Source: Mongoliitalea daihaiensis (GTDB taxonomy: Bacteria; Bacteroidota; Bacteroidia; Cytophagales; Cyclobacteriaceae). From it: a DNA stretch of 64,000 bases. Position 1 is the first letter of the stretch. Each line of letters starts with the position of its first letter. Shown here one piece after another: positions 29,475 to 38,313 of the stretch. The translations under genes were made by a program, and so were the position numbers. The notes under the pieces are model-generated. The model worked only from the letters and a program-made list of their open reading frames with translations. It ran no database searches and had not been told where the DNA came from. Where the stretch lies: NCBI RefSeq assembly GCF_021596945.1, contig NZ_CP063779.1:3508001-3572000 (forward strand), given 5' to 3'.

Positions 29475-30217
29475 CGCTTAAGTTTATTAAATCCTTACAC
29501 CAAAAAAAATTCCGCAAACAAGAGCAGTCTTTTTTTGTGGAAGGTAGTAAAAATGTACTAGAGCTCTTGTGTTCAGACTATGAAATTTCACATCTGTTGA
29601 TAACAGAAAAGTTTGAACAGGAGCATAGTCGCCTTTTGCAAAAATATGCAAGGCAGTCTATTCAGGTTAAGGAACAAGATCTGATCGCAGCAGGTACTTT
29701 TCAAAGCAATGATGCTGCCTTGGCTGTGGCCAAGATAAAAGCCAACGAAGCATTTGATTTAGGTGTTGATGAATGGGCTTTGGCCTTGGACGATGTTCGG
29801 GATCCGGGTAATTTGGGAACAATCATCCGCATAGCCGATTGGTATGGAATTCAAAAAATTATCCTTTCCGAGGAGTCCGCAGATTTTTACAACCCCAAGG
29901 TGCTGAATGCAAGTATGGGATCTTTTAGTAGAGTGAAAATTCACTACTGTGATTTGCAAGCCTACTTGAAAAATGTGCAGCAGCCGATTTATGGAGCCTT
30001 TTTAGATGGACAAAATATATATGCCGAATCATTTCCAAGAACAGGAATTTTAGTGATGGGCAATGAATCTCAAGGAATTTCGAGGGAAGTGGAAAAATTC
30101 GTGAATCGTCGCATTTCTATCCCTGCCTTTGGAAAAGCGGAATCCTTAAACGTTGCCATCGCTACTGCTGTGTGTTGTGATAACATACGCCGGCAGCAAA
30201 CACCTGTTGTACCATAA
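29459..30217 (+). CDS. TrmH-family (SpoU) RNA 2'-O-methyltransferase
   Basis: Methylates a ribose 2'-OH in tRNA or rRNA with SAM. The longest frame starts at 29285, but that part is antisense to tamL; ATG 29459 gives MLSKNTLKFIKSLHQKKFRKQEQ..., the standard opening of the N-terminal RNA-binding domain, and 252 residues. SPOUT motifs are all there: motif 1 LDDVRDPGNLGTIIRIADWYG, motif 2 VMGNESQGIS, motif 3 IPAFGKAESLNVAIATAV (deep trefoil knot). The exact target nucleotide is unknown. A bile-acid-symporter-type gene follows after 12 bases. Confidence 0.93.
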   Translation: MLSKNTLKFIKSLHQKKFRKQEQSFFVEGSKNVLELLCSDYEISHLLITEKFEQEHSRLLQKYARQSIQVKEQDLIAAGTFQSNDAALAVAKIKANEAFDLGVDEWALALDDVRDPGNLGTIIRIADWYGIQKIILSEESADFYNPKVLNASMGSFSRVKIHYCDLQAYLKNVQQPIYGAFLDGQNIYAESFPRTGILVMGNESQGISREVEKFVNRRISIPAFGKAESLNVAIATAVCCDNIRRQQTPVVP

Positions 30218-30229
30218 GCTACGATTGGC

Positions 30230-31234
30230 ATGTCACAAATCAGAAATACACTCAAAAAAGTAGGTATCAATACCTTTTTCTTTCTTCTGATTGGAATGAT
30301 TGTACTAGCCAAGTTTTTCCCAAGCTTAGGCACAAGCAATGGCCCCTTACCGCTAAAAGAAATAACAGCAGTGGGTATTTCTGTGATTTTCTTTTTTTAT
30401 GGTGTAAAATTAAGCCCTCAAAAACTCAAAGAGGGATTACGAAACTGGAAGTTACATGTCTTGATTCAGACAACCACTTTCTTGATATTTCCAATTGTTA
30501 TTCTTTTACTTTATCAGGTATTCGGAAATGATGAAAATTACTTTTGGCTAGGTACATTTTACTTAGCGGCTTTGCCTTCTACTGTATCTTCATCCGTCGT
30601 GATGGTTTCAATCGCAAAGGGAAATCTTCCAGCCGCTATTTTTAACGCAAGCATTTCAAGCATGGTAGGGATCTTTATTACACCGATTTGGATGGATGTG
30701 ATGTTGCCGGATACAGCTGTTTCTTTTGATTTGACAGAGACTTTTATCAAGCTCAGTTTGCAAGTATTATTTCCCGTTATCATAGGCCTTTTTTTACATT
30801 CAAGACTGATTTCTTTTGTCAATACGCATGCAAAAACCTTAAAAAACTTTGATCAAGGAATTATTCTATTGATCATCTTTACTGCTTTTGCAGAATCCTT
30901 TGCTGAAAAAATGTTTGAAGGCCACAGCGCAACTTCTATTGTGGGTTTAGGCGCTTTGATGTTGCTGTTATTTATCCTTATGGCTTTGGCCATGTGGGGA
31001 TTATCAAGGGTATTGAAATTCTCGAGGGAAGATACCATTACTGTTATTTTCTGCGGTAGCAAAAAATCGTTGGTACAGGGAGCAGTTATGGGGAGGGTCA
31101 TGTTTCCTGATCCAGTAATCTTTGGTTTGATCCTATTGCCTCTTATGATCTATCACGCGCTTCAGTTGATGGCTGGATCAGCGCTCGCACAGCGATTGGC
31201 TATAGGAGAGGAGAAACAAGGAGTTGAGGTCTAA
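30230..31234 (+). CDS. Bile acid:sodium symporter family transporter (SBF-like, YfeH type)
   Basis: A 334-residue membrane protein with about ten helices, of the SBF_like group often called YfeH. Seen: LKEITAVGISVIFFFYGVKLSP, the AALPSTVSSSVVMVSIAKGN helix-break motif, and the FCGSKKSLVQGAVMGRVMF segment, corresponding to the crossing region that binds sodium and substrate in ASBT relatives. The natural substrate is unknown; bile acids are unlikely in a free-living bacterium. It follows the TrmH gene by 12 bases and is probably co-transcribed, although no functional link is evident. Confidence 0.88.
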   Translation: MSQIRNTLKKVGINTFFFLLIGMIVLAKFFPSLGTSNGPLPLKEITAVGISVIFFFYGVKLSPQKLKEGLRNWKLHVLIQTTTFLIFPIVILLLYQVFGNDENYFWLGTFYLAALPSTVSSSVVMVSIAKGNLPAAIFNASISSMVGIFITPIWMDVMLPDTAVSFDLTETFIKLSLQVLFPVIIGLFLHSRLISFVNTHAKTLKNFDQGIILLIIFTAFAESFAEKMFEGHSATSIVGLGALMLLLFILMALAMWGLSRVLKFSREDTITVIFCGSKKSLVQGAVMGRVMFPDPVIFGLILLPLMIYHALQLMAGSALAQRLAIGEEKQGVEV

Positions 31235-31311
31235 GAAAAAGGTTAAAGATATATTTACTGAAGCATTTAAAAACATAGTATATTTCGTTGAATTAAAATC
31301 TCGCAGAAATC

Positions 31312-32103
31312 TTGAAAATTTATCAAATCGACGCATTTACAGATCAAGTTTTTGGAGGTAATCCGGCGGCAGTTGTGCCACTTCAGGCTTGGCTACCCGA
31401 TGAAATCCTTCAATCTATAGCCTTAGAAAATAATTTATCAGAAACAGCTTTCTATGTACCAAAAGGGAATGCCTTTGAACTTCGATGGTTTACCCCCACG
31501 ACAGAGGTTGCTTTATGCGGTCATGCGACCTTAGCTGCTGCTCATGTCCTATTCGAAGAGGAGGGCTATCGCCAAGAAAGTATTGAATTTGAGTCAAGAT
31601 CTTCGGGTATGCTGCGAGTCACGCGGACAGAAAAAGGAATTACCCTTGATTTTCCGGTGGATGAACTAACTGAAATTGATCTTCAACCAAATTTGCTTCA
31701 ACCTTTTCACACGAAACCTATTCAAGCCTTTCAAGGGAAAACAGATATTATTTTGGTATTTGAATCAGCCGATCACATTAAAAAATTAGGAGTAGATATG
31801 TCCGCGATTGCTGCGATTGAGGCGAGAGGAGTGATTGTCACAGCACCGGGAGATGATGTGGACTTTGTTTCCCGTTTTTTCGGTCCAAGGGTAGGTGTTC
31901 CTGAAGATCCTGTTACTGGATCGGCACATACAAGCCTAACCCCACTATGGAACTTAAAAACCCAAAAAACTAGTTTTCAAGCATTACAACTGTCACCCAG
32001 AGGAGGGAAGCTGCACTGCCAATTGAAAGGGGATAGGGTTTTAATTACGGGAAATGCGGTGACGTACATGAAGGGGATAGTGATGGTGAACAGTGAACAG
32101 TAA
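31312..32103 (+). CDS. PhzF-family isomerase/epimerase, TTG start
   Basis: A two-domain diaminopimelate-epimerase-fold protein of 263 residues. Seen: KIYQIDAFTDQVFGGNPAAVVPL at the start, the NNLSETAFYV motif with the family's catalytic glutamate, the WFTPTTEVALCGHATLA loop, and EDPVTGSAHTSLTPLW. The start must be TTG 31312: a stop at 31294 closes the frame upstream and no ATG precedes the conserved KIYQIDAF. The role of non-phenazine PhzF proteins is mostly unknown; no phenazine genes are present. The last four residues (NSEQ) and the stop come from a heptamer repeat. Confidence 0.9.
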   Translation: MKIYQIDAFTDQVFGGNPAAVVPLQAWLPDEILQSIALENNLSETAFYVPKGNAFELRWFTPTTEVALCGHATLAAAHVLFEEEGYRQESIEFESRSSGMLRVTRTEKGITLDFPVDELTEIDLQPNLLQPFHTKPIQAFQGKTDIILVFESADHIKKLGVDMSAIAAIEARGVIVTAPGDDVDFVSRFFGPRVGVPEDPVTGSAHTSLTPLWNLKTQKTSFQALQLSPRGGKLHCQLKGDRVLITGNAVTYMKGIVMVNSEQ

Positions 32104-32104
32104 T
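32085..32104. repeat. Heptamer repeat at the 3' end of the PhzF gene
   Basis: GGTGAA, CAGTGAA and CAGTAAT stand in seven-base register. The repeat encodes the last residues of the PhzF protein and its TAA stop. Confidence 0.6.
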
Positions 32105-32207
32105 TTCAGCACAAGATATTGATTAGTAAGGAGGGACTGCTCGTTCAGAATTAAAACTTATTTCTAGTCACTTACATCTCGTCTCTAAAAATACCTGTTG
32201 GTCTTGT

Positions 32208-33680
32208 TTAGAAAGGATACTGAAATAAATCCAAGCCCCAAATGAAGGGTAGGGCGTAGCGGGTAATCAGGGTGATGACTATAATTGAAAAAATATTCAA
32301 CCAAAATCCTGCCCGAATCATATCCTTGATTTCAAGGTAGCCTGAACCAAAAACAACTGCATTGGGAGGAGTAGCCACCGGTAGCATGAAGGCACAACTG
32401 GCAGCCATCGTAGCCCCAAACATCAATCCAAAGGGATGAACACCCATAGAAGCCGAGACTGCAGCCAAAATCGGTAAGAGCATAGAAGCCGTCGCCACAT
32501 TGGAGGTAATCTCTGTTAAAAAGTTGACTGCCGCGACAATGATCAATAAAAATAACCCAAAAGCTATAAAATCAAGATAAATAAACTGACTACCAATCCA
32601 TTCTGCTAATCCTGTCACTTTAAATCCTTCGGCTAAAGACAAGCCACCACCAAAGAGAATTAAGATGCCCCAAGGGATTTTTTCAGCGGTTTTCCAATCT
32701 AATAAGGCCTCCGACCGCTTGGAAGAAGGAATTATAAATAAAAGCAAAACACCGATCAAGGCAATAATTGTATCATCTAAGAAGGGTAAATTTTGTTTGA
32801 CCACAGGTAAGCTTCTGCTTATCCAGGCCAAGCTGACCATGACAAAAACCAAGGAAACGCGTTTTTCCTCCAAAGAAAGTGAGCCTAAATCTTTGATTTG
32901 TTTTGCGATTTCGGCTTTTCCTGAGCTGAAATCAGCTTGTTCGTCACTAGGTAAAGCGATGCTCGTTAAGTACCACCAGCAGATGATTAAAAGAAATAAA
33001 GCCACTGGTAAACCGTAACTCATCCATTGACTGAAGCTAATCTCAAACCCATACAATTCCCGAACGACACTGGCTAAAATAATATTCGTAGGAGTACCAA
33101 TCAACGTTGCAATTCCGCCAATCGAAGCTGCATAGGCAATACCCAACATCAATGATTTCCCTAAAGGGCTGCCTTTCATAAATTTACCATCTGTTCCGTC
33201 CAATTGGGATACAACTGCAATGCCTATGGGCAACATCATTAGAGAAGTCGCCGTATTTGATATCCACATGGATAAAAAAGCAGTGGCTACCATAAAGCCT
33301 AAAACTATTTTCTTAGAATTTGTACCAATCCAATGAATAATAATCAGGGCAATTCTTTTATGTAAATTCCATTTTTCAATAGTAACTGCAATCATAAACC
33401 CACCCATGTACAGTAATACCATAGGATTGGCATATGATTTGGAAACCTCTGCGATGCTCATCGTTTGTAGCAAAGGCAATAAAATCAACGGTAAGAGTGA
33501 AGTAGCTGGAATAGGGATAGCTTCTGTTATCCACCAGGTAGCAATCCAACAGGTCACTGCTAACATGACTTGAGCATCAGCAGGCATCCCGAATAAATCT
33601 GGCCAAACCCATATGAGTAGGAATAACAAGGGACCCATGAATAGTCCGATTGATAAAGAAGGTTTTGATGATTGTTTCAA
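32208..33680 (-). CDS. SLC13-type sodium:dicarboxylate symporter
   Basis: A DASS-family (divalent anion:Na+ symporter) protein of 490 residues with about 11-13 helices. Both signature Ser-Asn-Thr type motifs are present, the substrate/sodium-binding hairpins: SNTATSLMMLPIG in the first half and SNVATASMLLPIL in the second. WITEAIPIPATSLLPL is the usual N-terminal motif, and ATPPNAVVFGSG lies near the end. It probably takes up C4-dicarboxylates or related anions, though sulfate and phosphate relatives exist. It is a lone gene on this strand. The roughly 200-base gap on its 5' side holds no feature I can name. Confidence 0.92.
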   Translation of the reverse strand: MKQSSKPSLSIGLFMGPLLFLLIWVWPDLFGMPADAQVMLAVTCWIATWWITEAIPIPATSLLPLILLPLLQTMSIAEVSKSYANPMVLLYMGGFMIAVTIEKWNLHKRIALIIIHWIGTNSKKIVLGFMVATAFLSMWISNTATSLMMLPIGIAVVSQLDGTDGKFMKGSPLGKSLMLGIAYAASIGGIATLIGTPTNIILASVVRELYGFEISFSQWMSYGLPVALFLLIICWWYLTSIALPSDEQADFSSGKAEIAKQIKDLGSLSLEEKRVSLVFVMVSLAWISRSLPVVKQNLPFLDDTIIALIGVLLLFIIPSSKRSEALLDWKTAEKIPWGILILFGGGLSLAEGFKVTGLAEWIGSQFIYLDFIAFGLFLLIIVAAVNFLTEITSNVATASMLLPILAAVSASMGVHPFGLMFGATMAASCAFMLPVATPPNAVVFGSGYLEIKDMIRAGFWLNIFSIIVITLITRYALPFIWGLDLFQYPF

Positions 33681-33879
33681 AATGTCAAGGAAAAGGAAGG
33701 GGTTGATATTTTGGGTTTATGGTTGATGAATGTATTCTATTTAACATAATGTAAATTATATAACAAATAGGCTTGTTTCAATCAATTGGCTCAGTTCATG
33801 CAATCAGCCATCTTTCCCATATATTCCAACCAATTGTCCGTGAATGCACTTACAAGGTACTACCAACAGCTCTCTAGCA

Positions 33880-34362
33880 TCAATTGTGCGCTGTCAATTC
33901 TCCTAACTGTAACTGATAATCATATTGCAGATCCTCGTGCAACTTGCTGATAAGATTTTCTACTTTACGTAACTGTACACCATACAAATTATCAATTACC
34001 GGATGTCTATGATCTAAATATCCAAATTCTTTGGTTTGCTGACAGAAATATAAAATCAATTCCAATTGCTGATCTTTTCGCTTCGTAAATTTTAAAAGTT
34101 TGTTTAAAGTACTTCTTAACTTCTGCAAAGATTTTTTCCCTGTCCAGTAATTGGAATTGTTGCCTTTGTAAAATTCTTGTAACAAAAACTCTTTGCTCTC
34201 TACCAAAAAGAAATTCTCATCCTGCTGCTCATGCAATTTAAAATAAGCATAACGCTTATTATCTGTTGTAAAGCCAATGATATCAAGCAACAGGGTTTTG
34301 AGTTCTTTTTCATCCATATACCCGATGGCTTTTTTTATTTCAGCTATTTTTGGATTAATCAT
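33880..34362 (-). CDS. Hypothetical protein, helix-rich
   Basis: A 160-residue protein that I do not recognise. It has no signal peptide and is rich in Lys, Leu, Glu and Gln. The sequence suggests helices throughout (for example KKSLQKLRSTLNKLLKFTKRKDQQLELILYF), with an aromatic, polar middle part. Prediction would be a small cytoplasmic alpha-helical protein, maybe a binding or regulatory factor. It is divergent from the XdhC-type gene (88-base gap with short TTAAATC repeats). The length, unbroken frame and codon pattern make it likely to be real. Confidence 0.65.
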   Translation of the reverse strand: MINPKIAEIKKAIGYMDEKELKTLLLDIIGFTTDNKRYAYFKLHEQQDENFFLVESKEFLLQEFYKGNNSNYWTGKKSLQKLRSTLNKLLKFTKRKDQQLELILYFCQQTKEFGYLDHRHPVIDNLYGVQLRKVENLISKLHEDLQYDYQLQLGELTAHN

Positions 34363-34450
34363 GTGTTAAATCAACTTTTAAATCTTAAATCTAGCGCAAA
34401 ATTTGAAATTAACATTTAACTAACTTTTAAATAGGGTTATTTTTGATTCG

Positions 34451-35569
34451 ATGAAAGAACTCCAGGAAATCATACAGCAATACTACACCTATCTAGCAAA
34501 TAACGAAGCCTGTGCCTTAGCTACTGTCGTAAAAGTCGATGGATCAGCTTATCGACGTCCGGGCGCACGCATGTTGGTATCCGAGAATGGCCAATTAACA
34601 GGTGCTATATCTGGCGGATGCCTCGAAGGTGATGCCTTGAGAAAAGCTCAAGCAGTTATTTTTAAGCAAAAATCCAGTATAGTTACCTATGATACAACGG
34701 ATGAAGACGATCAGAAATTCGGTATTGGGCTTGGTTGTAATGGTATTATTCACGTGCTTATCGAGCCTATCCAATTTGAAGAAGTATTGAACCCTATTAA
34801 ACTGCTTGAAATTGCACTTGGCAAAAGGGAAACAGCTGTTTTGTTAACATTGGTAGATCTCGATCCGACAGCTACCGATCAGCCGGGAACCTTGGCTTGC
34901 ATTCAAGCCGAGGAAAGCCATTTGTCTAGTCGAGCCCAAAAACTTTCCCATCTCAATCAATTTATAGATGATACAGCATATTTAACTAGTTTACAATCAT
35001 CTATCATTCAAAAAATAGCGTCTGAAGAAACACTTTACTGTTTGGTCGAGCCCATTCATCCACCGGTTCATATTTGGCTGTTTGGTGCAGGCAATGATAC
35101 CATTCCTGTAACCAAATTCGCACAACTATTGGGCTGGGAAGTAACGTTGATTGATGGAAGAAAAACCCATGCCAATGAAGTGCGTTTCCCTGGTGTCAAT
35201 CGAATCTTTGTTCGCTCTGCTGAAGACGCCTTGGAAGGATTATCCGCAGATGCACACACTGTAGCGTTGCTGATGACACATAATTTTGAGTATGAAGCCA
35301 CCCTTTTGGAAGGTCTTCTTCCCCTACCCTTGCCTTATATTGGAATTTTAGGTCCAAAAAAGAAATCATTGAAGTTATTTGAACGCTTGGAAAACAAAGG
35401 GTTTGCCATCCCTCATGAGCGAATCTATGGTCCAATGGGTTTGCATATCGGTGCAGAAGGCAGTGAAGCAATTGCTTTATCGGTTTTAAGTGAGATCATG
35501 GCTGTACTTCATCATAAACCTGCGGGATTTTTAAGGGAGTTGGATGGACCTATCCATGCATCCTTATGA
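34451..35569 (+). CDS. XdhC/CoxI-family molybdenum-enzyme maturation protein
   Basis: A 372-residue protein with the N-terminal XdhC_CoxI domain (CALATVVKVDGSAYRRPGARML, AISGGCLEGDALRKA, with the conserved cysteine) and a C-terminal Rossmann XdhC_C domain (IWLFGAGNDTIPVTKFAQLLGW, LMTHNFEYEATLLEGLL, YIGILGPKKK). XdhC proteins bind molybdenum cofactor, help its sulfuration and hand it to xanthine-dehydrogenase-family enzymes. Its stop overlaps the start of a MocA-like gene by 4 bases (ATGA), a strong functional link. The target molybdoenzyme is not in this window. Confidence 0.92.
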   Translation: MKELQEIIQQYYTYLANNEACALATVVKVDGSAYRRPGARMLVSENGQLTGAISGGCLEGDALRKAQAVIFKQKSSIVTYDTTDEDDQKFGIGLGCNGIIHVLIEPIQFEEVLNPIKLLEIALGKRETAVLLTLVDLDPTATDQPGTLACIQAEESHLSSRAQKLSHLNQFIDDTAYLTSLQSSIIQKIASEETLYCLVEPIHPPVHIWLFGAGNDTIPVTKFAQLLGWEVTLIDGRKTHANEVRFPGVNRIFVRSAEDALEGLSADAHTVALLMTHNFEYEATLLEGLLPLPLPYIGILGPKKKSLKLFERLENKGFAIPHERIYGPMGLHIGAEGSEAIALSVLSEIMAVLHHKPAGFLRELDGPIHASL

Positions 35570-36153
35570 ACAGTTATGGCGCCATTATCTTAGCTGCTGG
35601 ACAGTCTAGTCGCTTAGGCAAACCCAAGCAATTGCTCGAATACAAGGGTAAAAAATTATTACAACACGCCATCGATGCTGTTACCCCAATTGTTCATGAA
35701 AATTTTCGAGTCGTATTGGGAGCCTATACCAGCGAAATTTTAACCTCCTTTGAACCGGTCAGTTTTCCCTATGTTCACAACGAGGAATGGCCACTTGGAA
35801 TGGCTACTTCTTTGAAAACTGGTTTAACCTCATTGCTCAACCAAACGAGTGTCGAGGGTATATTTTTATTAGTTTCAGATCAACCTTTTGTTGATAGTGA
35901 AATAGTTAAATCACTATTAGATAAGCATATAAAAGAGAATAAAAAATTGGTTGCCTCTGCCTATGGGCATACTTTGGGAGTACCTGCTTTCATTCATGCC
36001 ACGTACTTTGATGAATTATTGGGGTTGAAACAAGATGCTGGTGCGAAGAAACTTTTTTATCGCTACTCTAGCGATCTTGCCCAGTTGGATTTTCCGAAAG
36101 GAAGCTTCGATGTCGATACCCAAGAGGATTTTTTAAAACTTATCCAACCCTAG
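35566..36153 (+). CDS. MocA-like molybdenum cofactor cytidylyltransferase
   Basis: A nucleotidyltransferase of 195 residues in the MobA/MocA family: IILAAGQSSRLGKPKQLLEYKGKKLL carries the LAAGxSxRxGxxK nucleotide-binding motif, LLVSDQPFVD is the metal-binding aspartate motif, and YGHTLGVPAFIH follows the MocA pattern. It would attach CMP (or GMP) to molybdopterin to make the dinucleotide cofactor for xanthine-dehydrogenase-type enzymes. It is coupled to the XdhC gene by a 4-base overlap. The stop is 68 bases before tyrS, which seems to have its own promoter. Confidence 0.88.
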   Translation: MNSYGAIILAAGQSSRLGKPKQLLEYKGKKLLQHAIDAVTPIVHENFRVVLGAYTSEILTSFEPVSFPYVHNEEWPLGMATSLKTGLTSLLNQTSVEGIFLLVSDQPFVDSEIVKSLLDKHIKENKKLVASAYGHTLGVPAFIHATYFDELLGLKQDAGAKKLFYRYSSDLAQLDFPKGSFDVDTQEDFLKLIQP

Positions 36154-36188
36154 TTGGGCATTCTTTTTAAAGTCTTCATCTCAAACCC

Positions 36189-36196
36189 TATATTTG
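36189..36196 (+). promoter_or_regulatory. Candidate -7 promoter element of tyrS
   Basis: TATATTTG matches TAnnTTTG exactly and stands 25 bases before the tyrS start. No TTG is found at the expected -33 distance, so this rests on the -7 motif alone. Confidence 0.4.
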
Positions 36197-36221
36197 CGCA
36201 ACAAAAAGTAAAACAAGCAAC

Positions 36222-37520
36222 ATGAACAATTTTATTGAGGAATTACGCTGGAGAGGGATGCTTCAGGACATGACCCCTGAAATCGAGGAACATTTATCCA
36301 AAGGGATGGCTTCAGCTTACCTCGGTTTTGATCCAACGGCGGATTCTTTGCATATTGGACATCTAGTCGGTGTCATGACTTTGTTGCATTTCCAACGGGC
36401 CGGACACAAACCGTTTGCATTGGTAGGTGGGGCAACAGGTATGATTGGCGACCCAAGTTTTAAATCAGCTGAACGAAATTTATTGGATAAATCCTCCCTA
36501 GATCACAATGTAGCTTGCCTGCAAGATCAATTAGGTAAATTTTTGAATTTTTCGGAAGGTGCGGCGAACAAGGCTGAACTTGTTAATAATTATGACTGGA
36601 TGTCTCAGTTTAGCTTCCTGGATTTTATCCGAGATGTAGGAAAATACATTACAGTGAATTACATGATGGCGAAAGATTCGGTTAAAAGAAGGTTGGAAGA
36701 CGGAAACGGTCTTTCTTTTACTGAATTTTCCTATCAATTGATACAAGGGTATGATTTTTATCATTTATGGAAAAATCAAAACGTTAGCATTCAGCTAGGT
36801 GGTTCCGATCAATGGGGAAATATCGTAACAGGTACAGAATTAATCCGCAAAATGGAAGGAGGTTCTGCATTTGCCCTGACGGTTCCTTTGATCACCAAAG
36901 CAGATGGCACCAAGTTTGGAAAAACAGAGTCAGGTTCGGTTTGGTTGGATCCAGAAAAAACCTCCCCGTACAAGTTTTATCAGTTTTGGCTGAATGTATC
37001 GGATGAAGATGCGAGGAAATACATTCGGATTTTCACAGTTTTGGATCAGCAAACTATTGAAAGTTTAGAAAGTGAACATGCAGCAGCTCCTCACTTGAGA
37101 GTTTTGCAGCGGGAAATTGCCAAGCAGGTTACGCTTATGGTTCATGGGGAAGCAGATTATGAGATGGCAGTCAAAGCTTCTGAAATTCTCTTTGGAAAAT
37201 CTTCTACCGAAGATCTGGCATCTTTAGATGAGCGTACGTTTCTTCAGGTATTCGAAGGTGTTCCGCAGGCAGAACTTACCCAAGAAGAATATCATGCTTG
37301 CCCTAGCCTAGTGGATTTATTATCAGAGAAGACTAGCAGTGTAATATTCCCATCCAAAGGAGAAGCACGAAAAATGATCCAAGGTGGTGGTGTTGCGATC
37401 AATAAAGAAAAAGTATCAGATCCACAACTGAAACCTGCTTTTGCGCTCTTACAAGGGAAGTATTTACTAGTTCAGAAGGGAAAGAAAAACTATTTCATCG
37501 TCAGCATCACAGAAAACTAA
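36222..37520 (+). CDS. tyrS: Tyrosyl-tRNA synthetase
   Basis: A class I aminoacyl-tRNA synthetase of 432 residues that charges tRNA-Tyr. Seen: [18 protein letters not shown] (HIGH motif), the tyrosine-binding [11 protein letters not shown] and [14 protein letters not shown] segments, the KMSKS-like loop TKFGKTESG, and a C-terminal S4 RNA-binding domain ([19 protein letters not shown]). The length and KFGKS-type loop fit the bacterial TyrRS1 form. It stands alone with a short A-rich leader and no ribosome binding site, as is usual in this phylum. Confidence 0.97.
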   Translation: MNNFIEELRWRGMLQDMTPEIEEHLSKGMASAYLGFDPTADSLHIGHLVGVMTLLHFQRAGHKPFALVGGATGMIGDPSFKSAERNLLDKSSLDHNVACLQDQLGKFLNFSEGAANKAELVNNYDWMSQFSFLDFIRDVGKYITVNYMMAKDSVKRRLEDGNGLSFTEFSYQLIQGYDFYHLWKNQNVSIQLGGSDQWGNIVTGTELIRKMEGGSAFALTVPLITKADGTKFGKTESGSVWLDPEKTSPYKFYQFWLNVSDEDARKYIRIFTVLDQQTIESLESEHAAAPHLRVLQREIAKQVTLMVHGEADYEMAVKASEILFGKSSTEDLASLDERTFLQVFEGVPQAELTQEEYHACPSLVDLLSEKTSSVIFPSKGEARKMIQGGGVAINKEKVSDPQLKPAFALLQGKYLLVQKGKKNYFIVSITEN

Positions 37521-37578
37521 TCAAAAACGCAACATTCTGCTTTATTTTCAGTATTTTAGGATGTTAAAAAATGAATTT

Positions 37579-38214
37579 ATGAACAGAATATTTCAACAGT
37601 CTATCTTCGCATTGATTCTGATGTTAGCTATAAGTTCATGCAGATCAGGTTTTGAAGGTGATAGAGATGGTCTACGGGAGGATTTGGAGTCTATCACAGA
37701 GGTACTACACGTCAGCTTCTTTGAGTTTGATGTAGTGGGTGGTACTGAAACCGAAGAATTTAGAGTCGATAATGATGGCCTGCATGGAATTTATGGAATT
37801 TCTCGGATGGATGCAGAGCGCATGGAAGGAAATAGCTTGGCATTGTTCAGATGTATTCGGGTGACGGAACCCAGTGTACCCCAGTTAACGCGTATCAGAG
37901 CTGCCACTAGTAATTTTAGTGATTGTCGCACGAGCAAAAGCCTTGACTATCGAAGATCTGTCAATGAAATTTTGAGAGGTTTGTCTCAGAATAGAAGAGA
38001 ATTGATCCAAGCGATGCAAACAGGTGTGATGTCCCCTTTAGAAGTCAGAAATGAATTTAATCAACTCAGGCAGCAAGCACGCCGGGCGATTATGGATGAA
38101 AAAATAAAGCATTCCGAAACATTGAAAGAATGTTTGGGAAATTATGTAGGAGATTTAAACAGCGTTTTAACTCCGCTTCAGTGGGAACAGTTCAGATCCT
38201 GCATCCGGGATTAA
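37579..38214 (+). CDS. Putative lipoprotein with an LTXXQ-like motif
   Basis: A roughly 211-residue exported protein. ATG 37579 gives MNRIFQQSIFALILMLAISSC, a typical lipoprotein signal with Cys21; the longer ATG 37561 adds six residues. The C-terminal third is helical with many charged residues and ends with LTPLQWEQF, like the LTxxQ motif of Spy/CpxP-type periplasmic proteins, and holds several cysteines (DCRTSK, KECLGN, RSCIRD). A stress-sensing or chaperone role is possible but only inferred. It is followed by a good terminator, so it is a single-gene unit. Confidence 0.7.
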   Translation: MNRIFQQSIFALILMLAISSCRSGFEGDRDGLREDLESITEVLHVSFFEFDVVGGTETEEFRVDNDGLHGIYGISRMDAERMEGNSLALFRCIRVTEPSVPQLTRIRAATSNFSDCRTSKSLDYRRSVNEILRGLSQNRRELIQAMQTGVMSPLEVRNEFNQLRQQARRAIMDEKIKHSETLKECLGNYVGDLNSVLTPLQWEQFRSCIRD

Positions 38215-38243
38215 AATTACTGATCTCACTATGAACACTTTAG

Positions 38244-38274
38244 AATAGACTGCACTTAGCAGTCTATTTTTTTT
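38244..38274 (+). terminator. Rho-independent terminator after the LTXXQ lipoprotein gene
   Basis: AATAGACTGC (38244-38253), loop ACTTA, and GCAGTCTATT (38259-38268) form a perfect 10 bp stem followed by T-rich sequence to 38274. Confidence 0.9.
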
Positions 38275-38305
38275 GAATGAAGTTTAATATTTTTGAACTT
38301 CATTC
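38275..38305 (+). promoter_or_regulatory. Palindromic operator overlapping the TetR-gene promoter
   Basis: GAATGAAGTT (38275-38284) and AACTTCATTC (38296-38305) are a perfect 10 bp inverted repeat with an 11-base centre. The -7 element TATTTTTG (38288-38295) lies in that centre, and the ATG follows 8 bases after the palindrome. Such a site would let the TetR protein block its own promoter. Confidence 0.65.
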
Positions 38306-38313
38306 GAAAAACT

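Noticed and set aside
29443-29517. N-terminal extension of TamL
   Set aside because: It starts with TTG, overlaps the TrmH gene, and would bury the lipoprotein signal that follows GTG 29442.
31312-32103. Phenazine biosynthesis locus
   Set aside because: PhzF-like proteins are widespread; no other phz gene is in the window.
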